From positions 186,001 to 250,000 of the forward strand of contig JACKIC010000008.1 in the NCBI GenBank assembly GCA_020638655.1: 64,000 nucleotides of DNA, given 5' to 3'. Below, piece by piece: positions 8,919-17,112 of the stretch. The stretch comes from Planctomycetota bacterium (GTDB lineage: Bacteria > Planctomycetota > UBA1135 > UBA2386). How positions within the stretch are numbered: position 1 is the first letter of the stretch; the number at the start of each line of letters is the position of its first letter. The translations under genes were made by a program, and so were the position numbers. The notes below the pieces were generated by a model, which was given only the letters and a program-made list of their open reading frames with translations, had not been told where the DNA came from and did not search any database.

Positions 8919-10442
8919 TTACGAGACCTGCGCCGCATCGCCCACCGCGGTTCCCGCGAGCAGCGACCGCAATGTTTCGGTCGCGACGGCGACCGCCTTG
9001 CCACCGCAGGCTGACGTGAACAGCTCGACCTGCGCCGCGGCCTGGTGCAGGAACATCTCGGCGCCCGGCACCACCACCGCCCCCTGCGCGGCGGCGTCGC
9101 GCAGGAACCGCGTCCAGCGCGGCTGGTAGACCATGTCCAGGACCATCGTGCCGGGCACGAACCGGTAGTCGGGCACCGGCCGCTCGTCGGGCTCGCGGCC
9201 GACGCTGCCGAGCGGCGTCGCCTGCAGGATCACGGCCGGCGCCAGCTCCTCGAGCACGCCGGCGGTCATGCTGCCGAGCTGCACGCCGGCGGCCTTGGCG
9301 AACTCGCGCGCGGGCTCGAGCGACCGCCCGAGCATCGTCACCGCGAAGCCCATCTCGGCGAGCGCCACCGCGCCGGCGCGCGCCGCGCCACCGGCGCCCA
9401 ACACCACACCCCGGCGGCCGGCGCCCGCGCCGAGCCCCGCGGCGGCAAGCGCCTCGCGCACCCCCGCGACGTCGGTGTTGTAGCCCTGCCGCATGCCGTG
9501 CGCCGCCACCAGGATCGTGTTCACGACCCCTGTGGCCTCGGCCGTCGGGGTCAGATGGTTGCACGCCTGCACCATCGTCTCCTTCCACGGCGCGGTGACC
9601 GACAGGCCGCGCAGCCGTTCCGCGGGCAGCATCGCCAGCACCGCCTCGGGACGGAAGGTCTCGAAGGGCAGGTAGACCGCGTCGAGACCCAGGCGGCGGA
9701 ACACGCGGTTGTGCAACCACGGCCCCAGCGACTGCAGCGCCGGGTTGCCGAGCAGGCCGAACAGCTGCGTCTTGCTGCCGAGTTCGCGCACGCGGTAGAG
9801 CCCGCGCAGCAGCGCCACGGGCAGCTGGCCCGGCGCGGTCTCCTGCCCCGCCTCGATGCTGCCGTAGACGAACGGCGCGCCCAGCATCGCGGCGAGCACG
9901 CGCGTCGGCCAGGCCGTGCGCCCCATCGCGAAGGCCACCGTCGGCTGCACGTTCTGATCGGTCGAGCCGAGCAGGTCGAGCACCGGCGCGGCGTCGGCGA
10001 GGTCGTGGGCGCTGACCACGATCTTGGCGACGGCGCCCGCGGCGCGGTGCATGCGATCGCGCAGGCTGTGCAGCTCCTTGGGTACCCCGGTGAAGCTGTG
10101 GTACGAACGCACCAGCAGCCGCAGCCGCGTGCCGCCGAGTGGCGGCGCCCACGGATCGTCGATCTCCAGGTCGAGCCCTGCGGCGCCCGCGGCGATCGCC
10201 ATCGACAGCAGCGAGCGCCGTTCGGCGACCGTGCCGCGGAACTGGCCGCCGTCCTCGGGCATGCGGCACGCCGCGAGCACCGGCAGGTGGATCGCCTCGA
10301 TCAGCGGCGCCAGGTCCAGGCTCGTCGGCCACAGGTCGAGCCGCAGTTCGAGCCAGTCCGCGCCCTCCATCGCCGCCCGACGGGCCTGGCGCAGCACCTG
10401 GCCCGGCGATTCGGCGAACATGCTGGCGATGATCTGGGCCAT
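8919..10442 (-). CDS. aroDE: Bifunctional 3-dehydroquinate dehydratase (type I) / shikimate dehydrogenase
   Basis: Fusion of two consecutive shikimate-pathway enzymes (steps 3 and 4), 507 residues, cytosolic. Residues 1-~215 are a type I AroD: ELRLD (32-36), the SYH motif with His115, and the Schiff-base lysine Lys140 in AKIVVSAHD. Residues ~225-495 are AroE: substrate-loop GNPALQSLGPWLHN (232-245), catalytic Lys287 in TAPWKE, Asp324 in YNTD, and the NADP-binding GAGGAARA (349-356). The shikimate-binding loop departs from the usual HSxSP: it reads QSLGP, keeping the first serine but not the second. The gene sits in a minus-strand run 27 bases after the DUF2520 gene. This order is known in plants and some bacteria. 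Confidence 0.9.
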   Translation of the reverse strand: MAQIIASMFAESPGQVLRQARRAAMEGADWLELRLDLWPTSLDLAPLIEAIHLPVLAACRMPEDGGQFRGTVAERRSLLSMAIAAGAAGLDLEIDDPWAPPLGGTRLRLLVRSYHSFTGVPKELHSLRDRMHRAAGAVAKIVVSAHDLADAAPVLDLLGSTDQNVQPTVAFAMGRTAWPTRVLAAMLGAPFVYGSIEAGQETAPGQLPVALLRGLYRVRELGSKTQLFGLLGNPALQSLGPWLHNRVFRRLGLDAVYLPFETFRPEAVLAMLPAERLRGLSVTAPWKETMVQACNHLTPTAEATGVVNTILVAAHGMRQGYNTDVAGVREALAAAGLGAGAGRRGVVLGAGGAARAGAVALAEMGFAVTMLGRSLEPAREFAKAAGVQLGSMTAGVLEELAPAVILQATPLGSVGREPDERPVPDYRFVPGTMVLDMVYQPRWTRFLRDAAAQGAVVVPGAEMFLHQAAAQVELFTSACGGKAVAVATETLRSLLAGTAVGDAAQVS

Positions 10443-10469
10443 GGGCGGACAGCGTGACTGGGTCCGAAA

Positions 10470-11372
10470 CTAGGCCGTGGAGGGCGGGTCGACGCACATT
10501 TCCTGGCCGAGCGCGCCCTGCACCGCCGCGGCGCGGTCGCCGGGCAACCCCGCCGCGATCGCCAGGTCGAGCGCCGCGCGCATCAACGCGAGATAGGTCG
10601 GCAGCGCCGCGGGCGCGCCGGCGGCCAGCGCCGCGCGATGCGCCTGCACCGTCGCCGCGTCGCCGCGCCGCACCGGTCCCGACAGCGCCGCGACCGGCCC
10701 GCTTTCGGCGCACGCCGCGGCCGCCGCGCGCAGCAGGGAGTCGGCGACGCGGCGACGCCCGTCTTCTTCGAGACCGCCCGCGGCGACGAGGCACCGCTGC
10801 ACGAGGTCGTAGAGCGCCGTGAGCCCGTTCGCCGCCAGCGCGCAGCCGGCGTGGTAGAGCACCGGGTCGCCGCCGTCGCGCCAGACCGGGACCATGCCCA
10901 GCCGCTCGGCGAGGCGCAGCAGCAGGCGGCGACTGCGCGGCTCCCCCATCAGCACCGCCGGGGCGCCGGCGAGGTGGGCTGCGCCGTGCTCGGCGCTCGG
11001 GAACGGCAACACCGGGTGCAGCGCGCCGCGACGGATCCCTTCGACGCCGTCGAACACCCCCAGGTCGAACCGACCTGAGGTGTGCAGCCACAGCCCGCAG
11101 GGCCGGTTGCCGGTCGCGGCGCGCGCCGCGGCGATGGCCGTGACCAGGTCGGCGTCACCGACGCTGAACACGACGACGTGCGCGCCGACCAGGTCGCCGG
11201 GCGCCAGCACGCGACCGGCACCGGCGAAGGCGACCGCGGCTGAGGCGGAATCCTGAGTGCGGCCGACGAAGCCGAGCAGTTGCACCCCCGCCGCGGCCAG
11301 CCGCCGCCCCAGGGCACGACCGACACGGCCAGGGCCGACGATGGCGACGCGCAGCACCACGCGTCCATGCAA
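10470..11372 (-). CDS. Rossmann-like and DUF2520 domain protein
   Basis: A 300-residue protein with an N-terminal NAD(P)-binding Rossmann domain (RVAIVGPGRVGRALGRRL near residue 8-25) and a C-terminal helical DUF2520 domain (about 170-290, with the His-containing VLYHAGCALAANGLTALYD helix). The layout resembles 6-phosphogluconate dehydrogenase-like reductases, but the reaction is not established for the family. Genes of this family often lie near pantothenate genes, and here panC is two genes upstream on the same strand. It is preceded by 61 bases after the SpoVG homologue. The start could be a few codons further in, at a GTG before LRVAIVGPG. Confidence 0.8.
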   Translation of the reverse strand: MHGRVVLRVAIVGPGRVGRALGRRLAAAGVQLLGFVGRTQDSASAAVAFAGAGRVLAPGDLVGAHVVVFSVGDADLVTAIAAARAATGNRPCGLWLHTSGRFDLGVFDGVEGIRRGALHPVLPFPSAEHGAAHLAGAPAVLMGEPRSRRLLLRLAERLGMVPVWRDGGDPVLYHAGCALAANGLTALYDLVQRCLVAAGGLEEDGRRRVADSLLRAAAAACAESGPVAALSGPVRRGDAATVQAHRAALAAGAPAALPTYLALMRAALDLAIAAGLPGDRAAAVQGALGQEMCVDPPSTA

Positions 11373-11433
11373 GCACGGCCGGCCCGACGAGGCCAGCGGC
11401 GATCGCCAGATGCCCGGCGGCGCTTCGGCGCGC

Positions 11434-12033
11434 TCAGGCGCCCGCGCCCAGGCCGTCGCCCGCGGCCTGATCGCGCTGTTCGCGGCGGCGCCGCTCGCGC
11501 TCTTCCTGCCGCCGCTCGAGCTCCTCGAGGTACTCGTCGTCGATCATGTCGCTGAGCATGTCGAAGTCGTCGAACGACTTCGGCCGGTAGGCGGCGCCGG
11601 CCTGCTGCGCGGCCTCGGCTTCTTCGGCGTAGGCGCGCACCACGGCCTTGTGCAGCTCGATGCGCGTCGCCGCGTTGATCGGGTGGGCGAGGTCCGCGTG
11701 CAGGCGGGCGCGGCCGCGGTCGTCCTTGGGTGCCCGGTCGGGGTCGAGCTTGCCGCCGCACTGGTTGCAGTAGCCCGCGCGCAGGTGGTTCTTGTGCCGG
11801 CAGCGCTGGCAGTGGTCGGCGAGCTTGCGGCTCGGCATCGCCACGAACGGCCCCTTGACGCCATCGATGATCTTGAGGTCGCGCACCACGAAGGCGTCGT
11901 CGATGGTGACGCTGCAGTAGGCCTTGAGCTTGTTGCGCGGATCGTCGGTCAGCTTGACGCGGATCTCCGTGATGCGGAACCGCACCTCGCCGTCGCCCTG
12001 CCTGTTGTCGTGTTGTCTGCCTTCGGAATGCAT
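11434..12033 (-). CDS. SpoVG family protein with an inserted zinc ribbon
   Basis: Homologue of SpoVG, a small RNA/DNA-binding regulator first known from sporulating Firmicutes. The SpoVG core is in two halves: FRITEIRVKLTDD...VTIDDAFVVRDLKIIDG...FVAMPSRK (about 18-70), then DLAHPINAATRIELHKAVV (about 115-133). Between them, where classical SpoVG has only a short loop, sits a Cys4 zinc ribbon (CQRCRHKNHLRAGYCNQCGG, about 75-94), followed by a charged linker. A C-terminal tail of ~60 residues is acidic, then Arg/Glu-rich and probably helical. The ATG at 12033 is used; a GTG one codon earlier or a later GTG at VRFRITE are alternatives. The neighbour upstream is ispE, the same pairing found in Bacillus. 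Confidence 0.82.
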   Translation of the reverse strand: MHSEGRQHDNRQGDGEVRFRITEIRVKLTDDPRNKLKAYCSVTIDDAFVVRDLKIIDGVKGPFVAMPSRKLADHCQRCRHKNHLRAGYCNQCGGKLDPDRAPKDDRGRARLHADLAHPINAATRIELHKAVVRAYAEEAEAAQQAGAAYRPKSFDDFDMLSDMIDDEYLEELERRQEERERRRREQRDQAAGDGLGAGA

Positions 12034-12083
12034 CACGCCCCCATTCGTTCCTGTCGGCCCCTCGCCCGAGGCCGGGCATCGCG

Positions 12084-13033
12084 TCAGGTCGCCCCACCCC
12101 CGGGCCGTGCGCCCAGCGTCGCGACCTGCAAGGGCGCCGCGTCCCGCGGCCCGGCGCTGCGCGTCACCAGCGCCCGCACGCCGTCGCGGCGCAGCTCGTC
12201 GCCGAGCCGCTGCGCCGCCGCGGCCGCCGCGCCGGCGCCGTCACACGCCACGAACAGGGTCGAACCGCTCCCCGACATGCAGACCTGCGGGAATCCTGCC
12301 GCCGCGACACGCCGACGCAGGTCGGCCAGTGCGGGTCGCAGCCGTTCGGCCGCAGGCTGAAGCGCGTTGTAGAACCCCATACGCCCTTGGGCATCCGAAT
12401 TGTCGGCTGCCGTAGATGCACGGACGCTATCCCCTTGGCATGGGGGGTTCCACCGCTCCGCGAACATTTTGTCACGTCCGCAGTCGGACATCCGAACGGC
12501 GGCAGCAGCAACACGAAGTGCCGCGGCGGCACCTGCGCCGGCTCGAGTTCGTCGCCGACGCCGCGCCCCCACTGGCTGCCGCCGGCCAGGAAGAACGCGA
12601 CGTCCGCGCCCAGCGGTCGGGCCAGGTCGTGCAGCGCCGCGACGTCGTCGCCGAGGCCGTGCGCCGCAGCCGCGAGGCGCAGCGCCGCCGCGGCGTCGCT
12701 GCTGCCGCCGCCCAGGCCGCCGCCGGCCGGGATGCGTTTGTACAGTCGCACATCGAAGCCCGAAGGCGACGGGTAGCGGGCCGCGAACGCGCGCAGCGCG
12801 CGGACCACGAGGTTGTCGTCCCCGGGCGCGACCAGCAGCGACGGCTCGTCGGCGTCCACGGTCAACGCGACGCCGGGCTGTTCGCGCCGGCGCAGCCACA
12901 GGTCGTCGTGCAGCTCCAGCGCGTGGAACAGGGTCTCGAGCAGGTGGTAGCCGTCGGCGCGTCGACCGAGCACACGCAGCTGCAGGTTGATCTTGGCGCG
13001 CGCCGGCAAGAACCAGGTGACCGGTTCGCTCAA
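12084..13033 (-). pseudogene. ispE: 4-diphosphocytidyl-2-C-methyl-D-erythritol kinase, frameshifted as given
   Basis: IspE phosphorylates CDP-methylerythritol in the MEP route to isoprenoids. The N-terminal ~187 codons (from 13033) carry ARAKINLQLRVLG and the GHMP ATP loop PAGGGLGGGSSDAA. The C-terminal ~129 codons, in another frame and ending at 12084, carry ALQPAAERLRPALADLRRR and the third GHMP motif MSGSGSTLFVA. The frames join if one base is added near 12472/12473, giving the family-like ADVYKMF where the sequence now reads ADVTKCS. The full product would be ~316 residues, normal length. A one-base deletion in an essential gene suggests a sequence error more than true decay. The start is TTG, overlapping the folK-panC stop (TTGA), with GGAGG four bases upstream deciding it. 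Confidence 0.85.
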
Positions 13034-14346
13034 AGCTCCTCCGGCCCGGGCAGCAGGGACATGTTGTCGATCAGCCGCACCGGCCGCGCGCCCGCGGTGA
13101 ACCTCGCGGCCACCAGCACGCGCCCGCCGGCCACCTCACCCGCGGGCAGCAGCGCGAGGTCGCCTTCGCGCCGCAGCTCGACGTAGTCGACCGCCGCGCG
13201 CGGCTCGCTGGCCAGGACGGTCCGCACCCGAGCCAGCAGCGCGTCGCGGTCGCGCTCGCCGCGCGCGAACGCGTGCCGCGCGCTGAGCAGGGCCCGGTGC
13301 AGCACGGTGCTCGCGACGCGGTCCTCGGGCCCCAGGTAGACGTTGCGGCTGGACATCGCCAGACCGTCCGCTTCGCGCACGATCGGGCAACCGACCAGGC
13401 GCAGCGGGAAGCCCAGGTCGCGCACCATGCGGCGGATCACCGCCAGCTGCTGGGCGTCCTTCTCGCCGAAGTAGGCCACGTGCGGGCGCGACATCGCCAG
13501 CAGCCGCGCCACCACCGTCGCGACGCCGCCGAAGTGCCCCGGGCGCACGGCGCCCTCCATGCCCTCGGCTTCGGCGCCGACGCCGACGTGGCTGGCGAAG
13601 GACGCGTCGTACATCTGCCCGACGCTCGGCGCGAACACGGCGTCGGCGCCGGCCTGCTGCGCGAGCTCGACGTCGCGGGCAAGATCGCGCGGGTAGGCCG
13701 CGAAGTCCTCGTTGGGCCCGAACTGCAGCGGGTTGACGAAGACCGTCAGCAGCACGCGATCGCATTCCTGCCGCGCCCGCTGCACCAGGCTCTGGTGCCC
13801 CGCGTGCAGCGCCCCCATCGTCGGGACCAGCCCAATCACGCAGCCGCCTTCGAGCCACGCCGCGGTGCGCGCGGCCAGCGCCGCCGGGTCGTCGATCACG
13901 ACCGGCGCCGTCAGCGTCGCCAGCAGGTCGAGGTCGACGCCCAGTTCCTGCAGCGGCTCGGTGACGAAGGCCCGCTCGCGCCAGCGCGGATGCGGCACCA
14001 CGAGCTGGCGGCTGTCGATGCGCTGCGTGCCGTAGGTCAGGATGTCGAGGTCGAGCGGACGCGGATGGTTGCGCGGCGCCGGCACGCGGCGCCCCGCGGC
14101 GACTTCGAGCGCCTTGCAGACGTCGAGCAGCGCGGCGGCGGACAGGCTCGTGCAGAGTTCGGCGACGCCGTTCAGGAACGCGCCCTGCGGCGGCCCTTGC
14201 CCGACCAGCTCGCTCTCGCGCAGCGTCGAGACGCGCACGACGCGCACGCCGGGCACGGCCCCGAGGCGCTCGAGCGCCCCGCGGAGGATGGTCTGCCGAT
14301 CGCCCTGGTTGCTGCCCAGGCCCAAGTGGACCGTGATTTCGCGCAC
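13030..14346 (-). CDS. Fusion of HPPK (FolK) and pantothenate synthetase (PanC)
   Basis: One 438-residue chain joins two unrelated cofactor enzymes. Residues 1-~145 are 6-hydroxymethyl-7,8-dihydropterin pyrophosphokinase: GLGSNQGDR (9-17), PRPLDLDIL (95-103) with the metal-binding Asp pair, and VPHPRWRERAFVTEPLQEL (117-135). Residues ~160-435 are pantothenate synthetase: VPTMGALHAGH (174-184), FVNPLQFGPNEDFAAYPRD, GHFGGVATVVARL, YFGEKDAQQL and ADGLAMSSRNVYL, all family-typical. Both active sites look intact. The start codon is GTG at 14346, 14 bases after pssA; the stop overlaps the ispE start. I know of no common pathway for the two activities beyond general cofactor supply (folate, CoA). 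Confidence 0.9.
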   Translation of the reverse strand: MREITVHLGLGSNQGDRQTILRGALERLGAVPGVRVVRVSTLRESELVGQGPPQGAFLNGVAELCTSLSAAALLDVCKALEVAAGRRVPAPRNHPRPLDLDILTYGTQRIDSRQLVVPHPRWRERAFVTEPLQELGVDLDLLATLTAPVVIDDPAALAARTAAWLEGGCVIGLVPTMGALHAGHQSLVQRARQECDRVLLTVFVNPLQFGPNEDFAAYPRDLARDVELAQQAGADAVFAPSVGQMYDASFASHVGVGAEAEGMEGAVRPGHFGGVATVVARLLAMSRPHVAYFGEKDAQQLAVIRRMVRDLGFPLRLVGCPIVREADGLAMSSRNVYLGPEDRVASTVLHRALLSARHAFARGERDRDALLARVRTVLASEPRAAVDYVELRREGDLALLPAGEVAGGRVLVAARFTAGARPVRLIDNMSLLPGPEEL

Positions 14347-14360
14347 CGGTGCGGCTCCGT

Positions 14361-15305
14361 TCAGTTGCGGCTCGGGACGCTGCGCAGCGGCGCCTCGTCG
14401 TCGGCGCCGTCGTCGTCGTCGTCCTCACCGCGCCGCAGCGCCATGCGCACGAGGCCCAGCAGCGTGCCGATCAACACGTAACCGGTGGTCACCAGCGCGA
14501 GCGCCAGCTGCCACTCGATCGCCGCGCAGATGATCAGCAGTACGAGCCCGGCGAGGAACGGCATGCTGTGCCGCTTGCGCAGGATCGCGTGCATCGCGTG
14601 CGGATAGGGCACGCGGCTGACCATCAGCAGGCCGAGCACGACGAGCACCCACGGCATGCCGCGCACGATCAGGCCGTATTGCTCGGGAGAGAGCAGCGCG
14701 CGCCCCACCGAGCCCTCGGCCTCCTTGGTGCAGAACATCGCGATCAGACCGCACACCACCGCGGCGGCGGCGGGCGTCGGCAGGCCGCGGAACTCCTGGT
14801 GGTCGGCCTCGTCGGCCGTGGTCTCGACGTTGAAGCGCGCCAGCCGCAGCGCCGCGCACAGCACGTAGACGGCGGCGGCCGCATAGAACAGCTTGGGGTG
14901 CACCGGCAGCAGGCTGTTGCTGTCGACCTGCGCGTGCCAGTCGACCAGCACCTTGCCGAGGAACGCCGGCACCACGCCGAACGTGACCATGTCGGCCATG
15001 CTGTCGAGCTGCGCCCCGAACGGCGTCGCCTGATTGGTCATGCGCGCGACGCGGCCGTCGAGGGCGTCGAACAACATCGCCACGAACACCAGGATCGACG
15101 CGGTCTCGAACAGGCCCACGACCGCGCTGAACGGCGCGCCGGGCTGCGCCAGGCGCAGCGCGTCGGCGACCTTGGCGATCGCCAGGAACCCGACGAACAC
15201 GTTGCCGAGCGTCACCAGGCTCGGCAGCACGGGCACTTCCCGCAGGCGCCGCAGGGCGCGGCGGCGACGCGTCGGGGGGAGGTCGAGGGGCCGGGTGGAG
15301 GTCAT
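14361..15305 (-). CDS. pssA: CDP-diacylglycerol-serine O-phosphatidyltransferase
   Basis: Makes phosphatidylserine from CDP-diacylglycerol and serine in the cytoplasmic membrane. The CDP-alcohol phosphotransferase signature DGxxAR(x8)GxxxDxxxD is complete at 83-105 (Asp83, Gly84, Arg88, Gly97, Asp101, Asp105). About eight hydrophobic segments follow the usual topology over the 314 residues. The C-terminus ends in an unusual acidic run (GEDDDDDGADDEAP). This is the first gene of the minus-strand housekeeping run. A TACAAT hexamer lies 12 bases before its ATG, back to back with the rsmE promoter in the 103-base divergent gap. Confidence 0.9.
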   Translation of the reverse strand: MTSTRPLDLPPTRRRRALRRLREVPVLPSLVTLGNVFVGFLAIAKVADALRLAQPGAPFSAVVGLFETASILVFVAMLFDALDGRVARMTNQATPFGAQLDSMADMVTFGVVPAFLGKVLVDWHAQVDSNSLLPVHPKLFYAAAAVYVLCAALRLARFNVETTADEADHQEFRGLPTPAAAAVVCGLIAMFCTKEAEGSVGRALLSPEQYGLIVRGMPWVLVVLGLLMVSRVPYPHAMHAILRKRHSMPFLAGLVLLIICAAIEWQLALALVTTGYVLIGTLLGLVRMALRRGEDDDDDGADDEAPLRSVPSRN

Positions 15306-15317
15306 CGCAGGCCGGGC

Positions 15318-15323
15318 ATTGTA
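15318..15323 (-). promoter_or_regulatory. Putative -10 element TACAAT of the pssA-folK/panC-ispE run
   Basis: TACAAT on the minus strand, the closest match in this window to the classical TATAAT, ends 12 bases before the pssA ATG at 15305. Confidence 0.5.
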
Positions 15324-15396
15324 GCGACGGCGCGCCCGGACACCGCAGCCGGAAGTCGACCGGCAGACCGATGCGGGTTTCGCTCCCGGACGCAGC

Positions 15397-15402
15397 TACG
15401 CT
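15397..15402 (+). promoter_or_regulatory. Putative -10 element TACGCT of rsmE, leaderless
   Basis: TACGCT ends 6 bases before the GTG at 15409. A start point 6-7 bases after a -10 box would fall on the start codon itself. No Shine-Dalgarno sequence can fit in between. Confidence 0.5.
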
Positions 15403-15408
15403 GCCGCC

Positions 15409-16152
15409 GTGAACTTCCTGCTGCTCGAACCCGGCGAACTCGACGAAGGCGGCGTCGCCAGACTCGTCGGCCGGCGCGCCGCGCACGTGCAGGCGGTGCT
15501 CGGCGCCGCAGTCGGCGACACCCTGCGCGCCGGGCTGCTCGACGGGCCGCTGGGCAACGCGGTGATCGAGGCGGTCGGCGACGACGCGGTCGTGGTGCGC
15601 GCGAGCTGGGAGCGCCAGCCACCCGCCAGCGCCGACGTGCTGATGCTGGCCGTGCCGCGTCCCAAGGTGCTGCTGCGCATGCTCGCCCACGCCGCCGCGT
15701 TCGGCTTCGCCGAGATCGTGCTGTTCCGCAGCTGGCGCGTCGACAAGAGCCACCTCGACAGCACCGCGATGTCGGCCCAGGCCCAGCGCGAACAGCTGCT
15801 GCTCGGCCTCGAGCAGGCCGGCCGCACGCAGCTGCCGAAGGTGCGGTTCTGCCCGCTGTTCAAGCCGATGGTCGAGGACGACCTGCCGACCTGGTCCCTG
15901 CCGCGCGCGCGCTTCGTCGGTCACCCGACCGCGCCGACGCAGACCGCCGAGCTCGAACTCGGCGCCGCGGCGCCGTTCGCCCTGTGCCTGGGACCCGACG
16001 GCGGCCTGCTGCCCTACGAGGTCGAACGCCTCGCCGGAGCGGGCTTTCTGCCCGTGTCGTGCGGCCCGCACGCGCTGCGCACCGAGGCCGCGCTGAGCCT
16101 GCTGTTCGGGCAGCTGGACCTGCTGCGCCGGCGCGCTAGCCTGCGGCGGTGA
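15409..16152 (+). CDS. rsmE: 16S rRNA (uracil-1498-N3)-methyltransferase
   Basis: RsmE methylates U1498 of 16S rRNA using S-adenosylmethionine. The 247-residue protein has the N-terminal PUA-like RNA-binding region (1-~75) and the C-terminal SPOUT knot methyltransferase with LGPDGGLLPYEVERLAGAGF and the knot segment LRTEAALSLLF. The family consensus GPEGGxxxxE and LRxETA is kept with GPD for GPE and the usual LG before the knot replaced by CGPHA. Start is GTG at 15409, directly behind a -10-like TACGCT. Its stop overlaps the next start (GTGA), so the two genes are coupled. Confidence 0.88.
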   Translation: MNFLLLEPGELDEGGVARLVGRRAAHVQAVLGAAVGDTLRAGLLDGPLGNAVIEAVGDDAVVVRASWERQPPASADVLMLAVPRPKVLLRMLAHAAAFGFAEIVLFRSWRVDKSHLDSTAMSAQAQREQLLLGLEQAGRTQLPKVRFCPLFKPMVEDDLPTWSLPRARFVGHPTAPTQTAELELGAAAPFALCLGPDGGLLPYEVERLAGAGFLPVSCGPHALRTEAALSLLFGQLDLLRRRASLRR

Positions 16153-17081
16153 GCCACCTGCGCGCAGGTCTGTCCGGCTGCGGCCACGTCACCGCCACGC
16201 AGCTGCTGGCGCTGCGCGAACAACACGACTGTGCGGTCGTCGCCCTGCACGACGACGACCCCGCGGCGCTCGACGCGTGCGGCGCGGCGACCGGCATCGC
16301 GCTGCGCACCGGCTCGTACGACGAGTTGCTGGCGACCGGTGTCGACTTCGTGGTGCTCGCCGGCGCGGAGCGGCTGGCCGAACGCGCCGCGCTGGCCGCC
16401 GAACAGAGCGCGCACGTGCTCGCCTACGCCGAGGCCGCCGACGACGAAGGTGCACTGGGCGCCGCCCTGTCGGCCTGCGAACGCGGCGAGGTGCGCCTGG
16501 GTCTGGTGCCGCCGCTGCTCGGCGACCCGGCGCTGCACGACCTGCGCGCGCTGCTGGCGGGCGGCGCGATCGGCGCCCTGACCGAGCTGCACGTGCAGGC
16601 GCCGGCGAGCCCGATGGCGCTCGTTTCCCTGGCCGCGTGGCTGACCGGCCGCCCCGCGCGGGCCGTGCACGCGGCGAGCCCGGACGAAGACGGCGCGAGG
16701 CGCACAACGCTGCTGCTACCCGGCGACGCGCAGGTCTGGCTCGACACGGGACCGGCCGCGGGGACCACCGTCATCGCCAACGGCAGCGACGGCTGGTGCG
16801 TGATCCGCCCCACCGACCTCGGCATGCAGACCCTGCGACCGTGGCGCGGCGAGGTGCTGTCGAGCCCCGACGCCACCACCGAGCGCTGGTCCCCGCGCGT
16901 CGCCGCGCAGGAGGCGGCGGCCCGCAGCCGCGCCGAACCCCACGGCGCGTTCGCGCGCTGGCTCGAGGACCGCGACGTGTTCCCCGTGCCCGGCGAACAG
17001 CTGGTCGAGGACCTGCGCACGCTCGCGGCGCTGCGCCGGTCGCTGGCCACGGGCCGCGCCGAGGACGTGCCGCGCTCCTGA
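16149..17081 (+). CDS. Gfo/Idh/MocA-like protein, probably not a typical dehydrogenase
   Basis: A 310-residue protein whose first ~120 residues follow the Gfo/Idh/MocA Rossmann pattern (LRAGLSGCGHVTATQLLAL, then DPAALDACGAATGI). The signature Glu-Lys-Pro of that family, normally after the fifth strand, is absent; the matching place reads VLAYAEAADDEG, so the catalytic lysine is lacking. The rest has no recognisable catalytic motif. It overlaps rsmE by four bases (GTGA). It may be a binding or degenerate member; the function is unknown and the family assignment is moderate. Confidence 0.55.
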   Translation: MSHLRAGLSGCGHVTATQLLALREQHDCAVVALHDDDPAALDACGAATGIALRTGSYDELLATGVDFVVLAGAERLAERAALAAEQSAHVLAYAEAADDEGALGAALSACERGEVRLGLVPPLLGDPALHDLRALLAGGAIGALTELHVQAPASPMALVSLAAWLTGRPARAVHAASPDEDGARRTTLLLPGDAQVWLDTGPAAGTTVIANGSDGWCVIRPTDLGMQTLRPWRGEVLSSPDATTERWSPRVAAQEAAARSRAEPHGAFARWLEDRDVFPVPGEQLVEDLRTLAALRRSLATGRAEDVPRS

Positions 17082-17112
17082 CCGAGCCGCGTATCCGAGC
17101 CGGGGCTGCCGC

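Noticed and set aside
10467..10472. TAGTTT upstream of the aroD-aroE gene as a -10 box.
   Set aside because: It overlaps the stop codon of the DUF2520 gene and lies 24 bases from the start, outside the pattern seen elsewhere.
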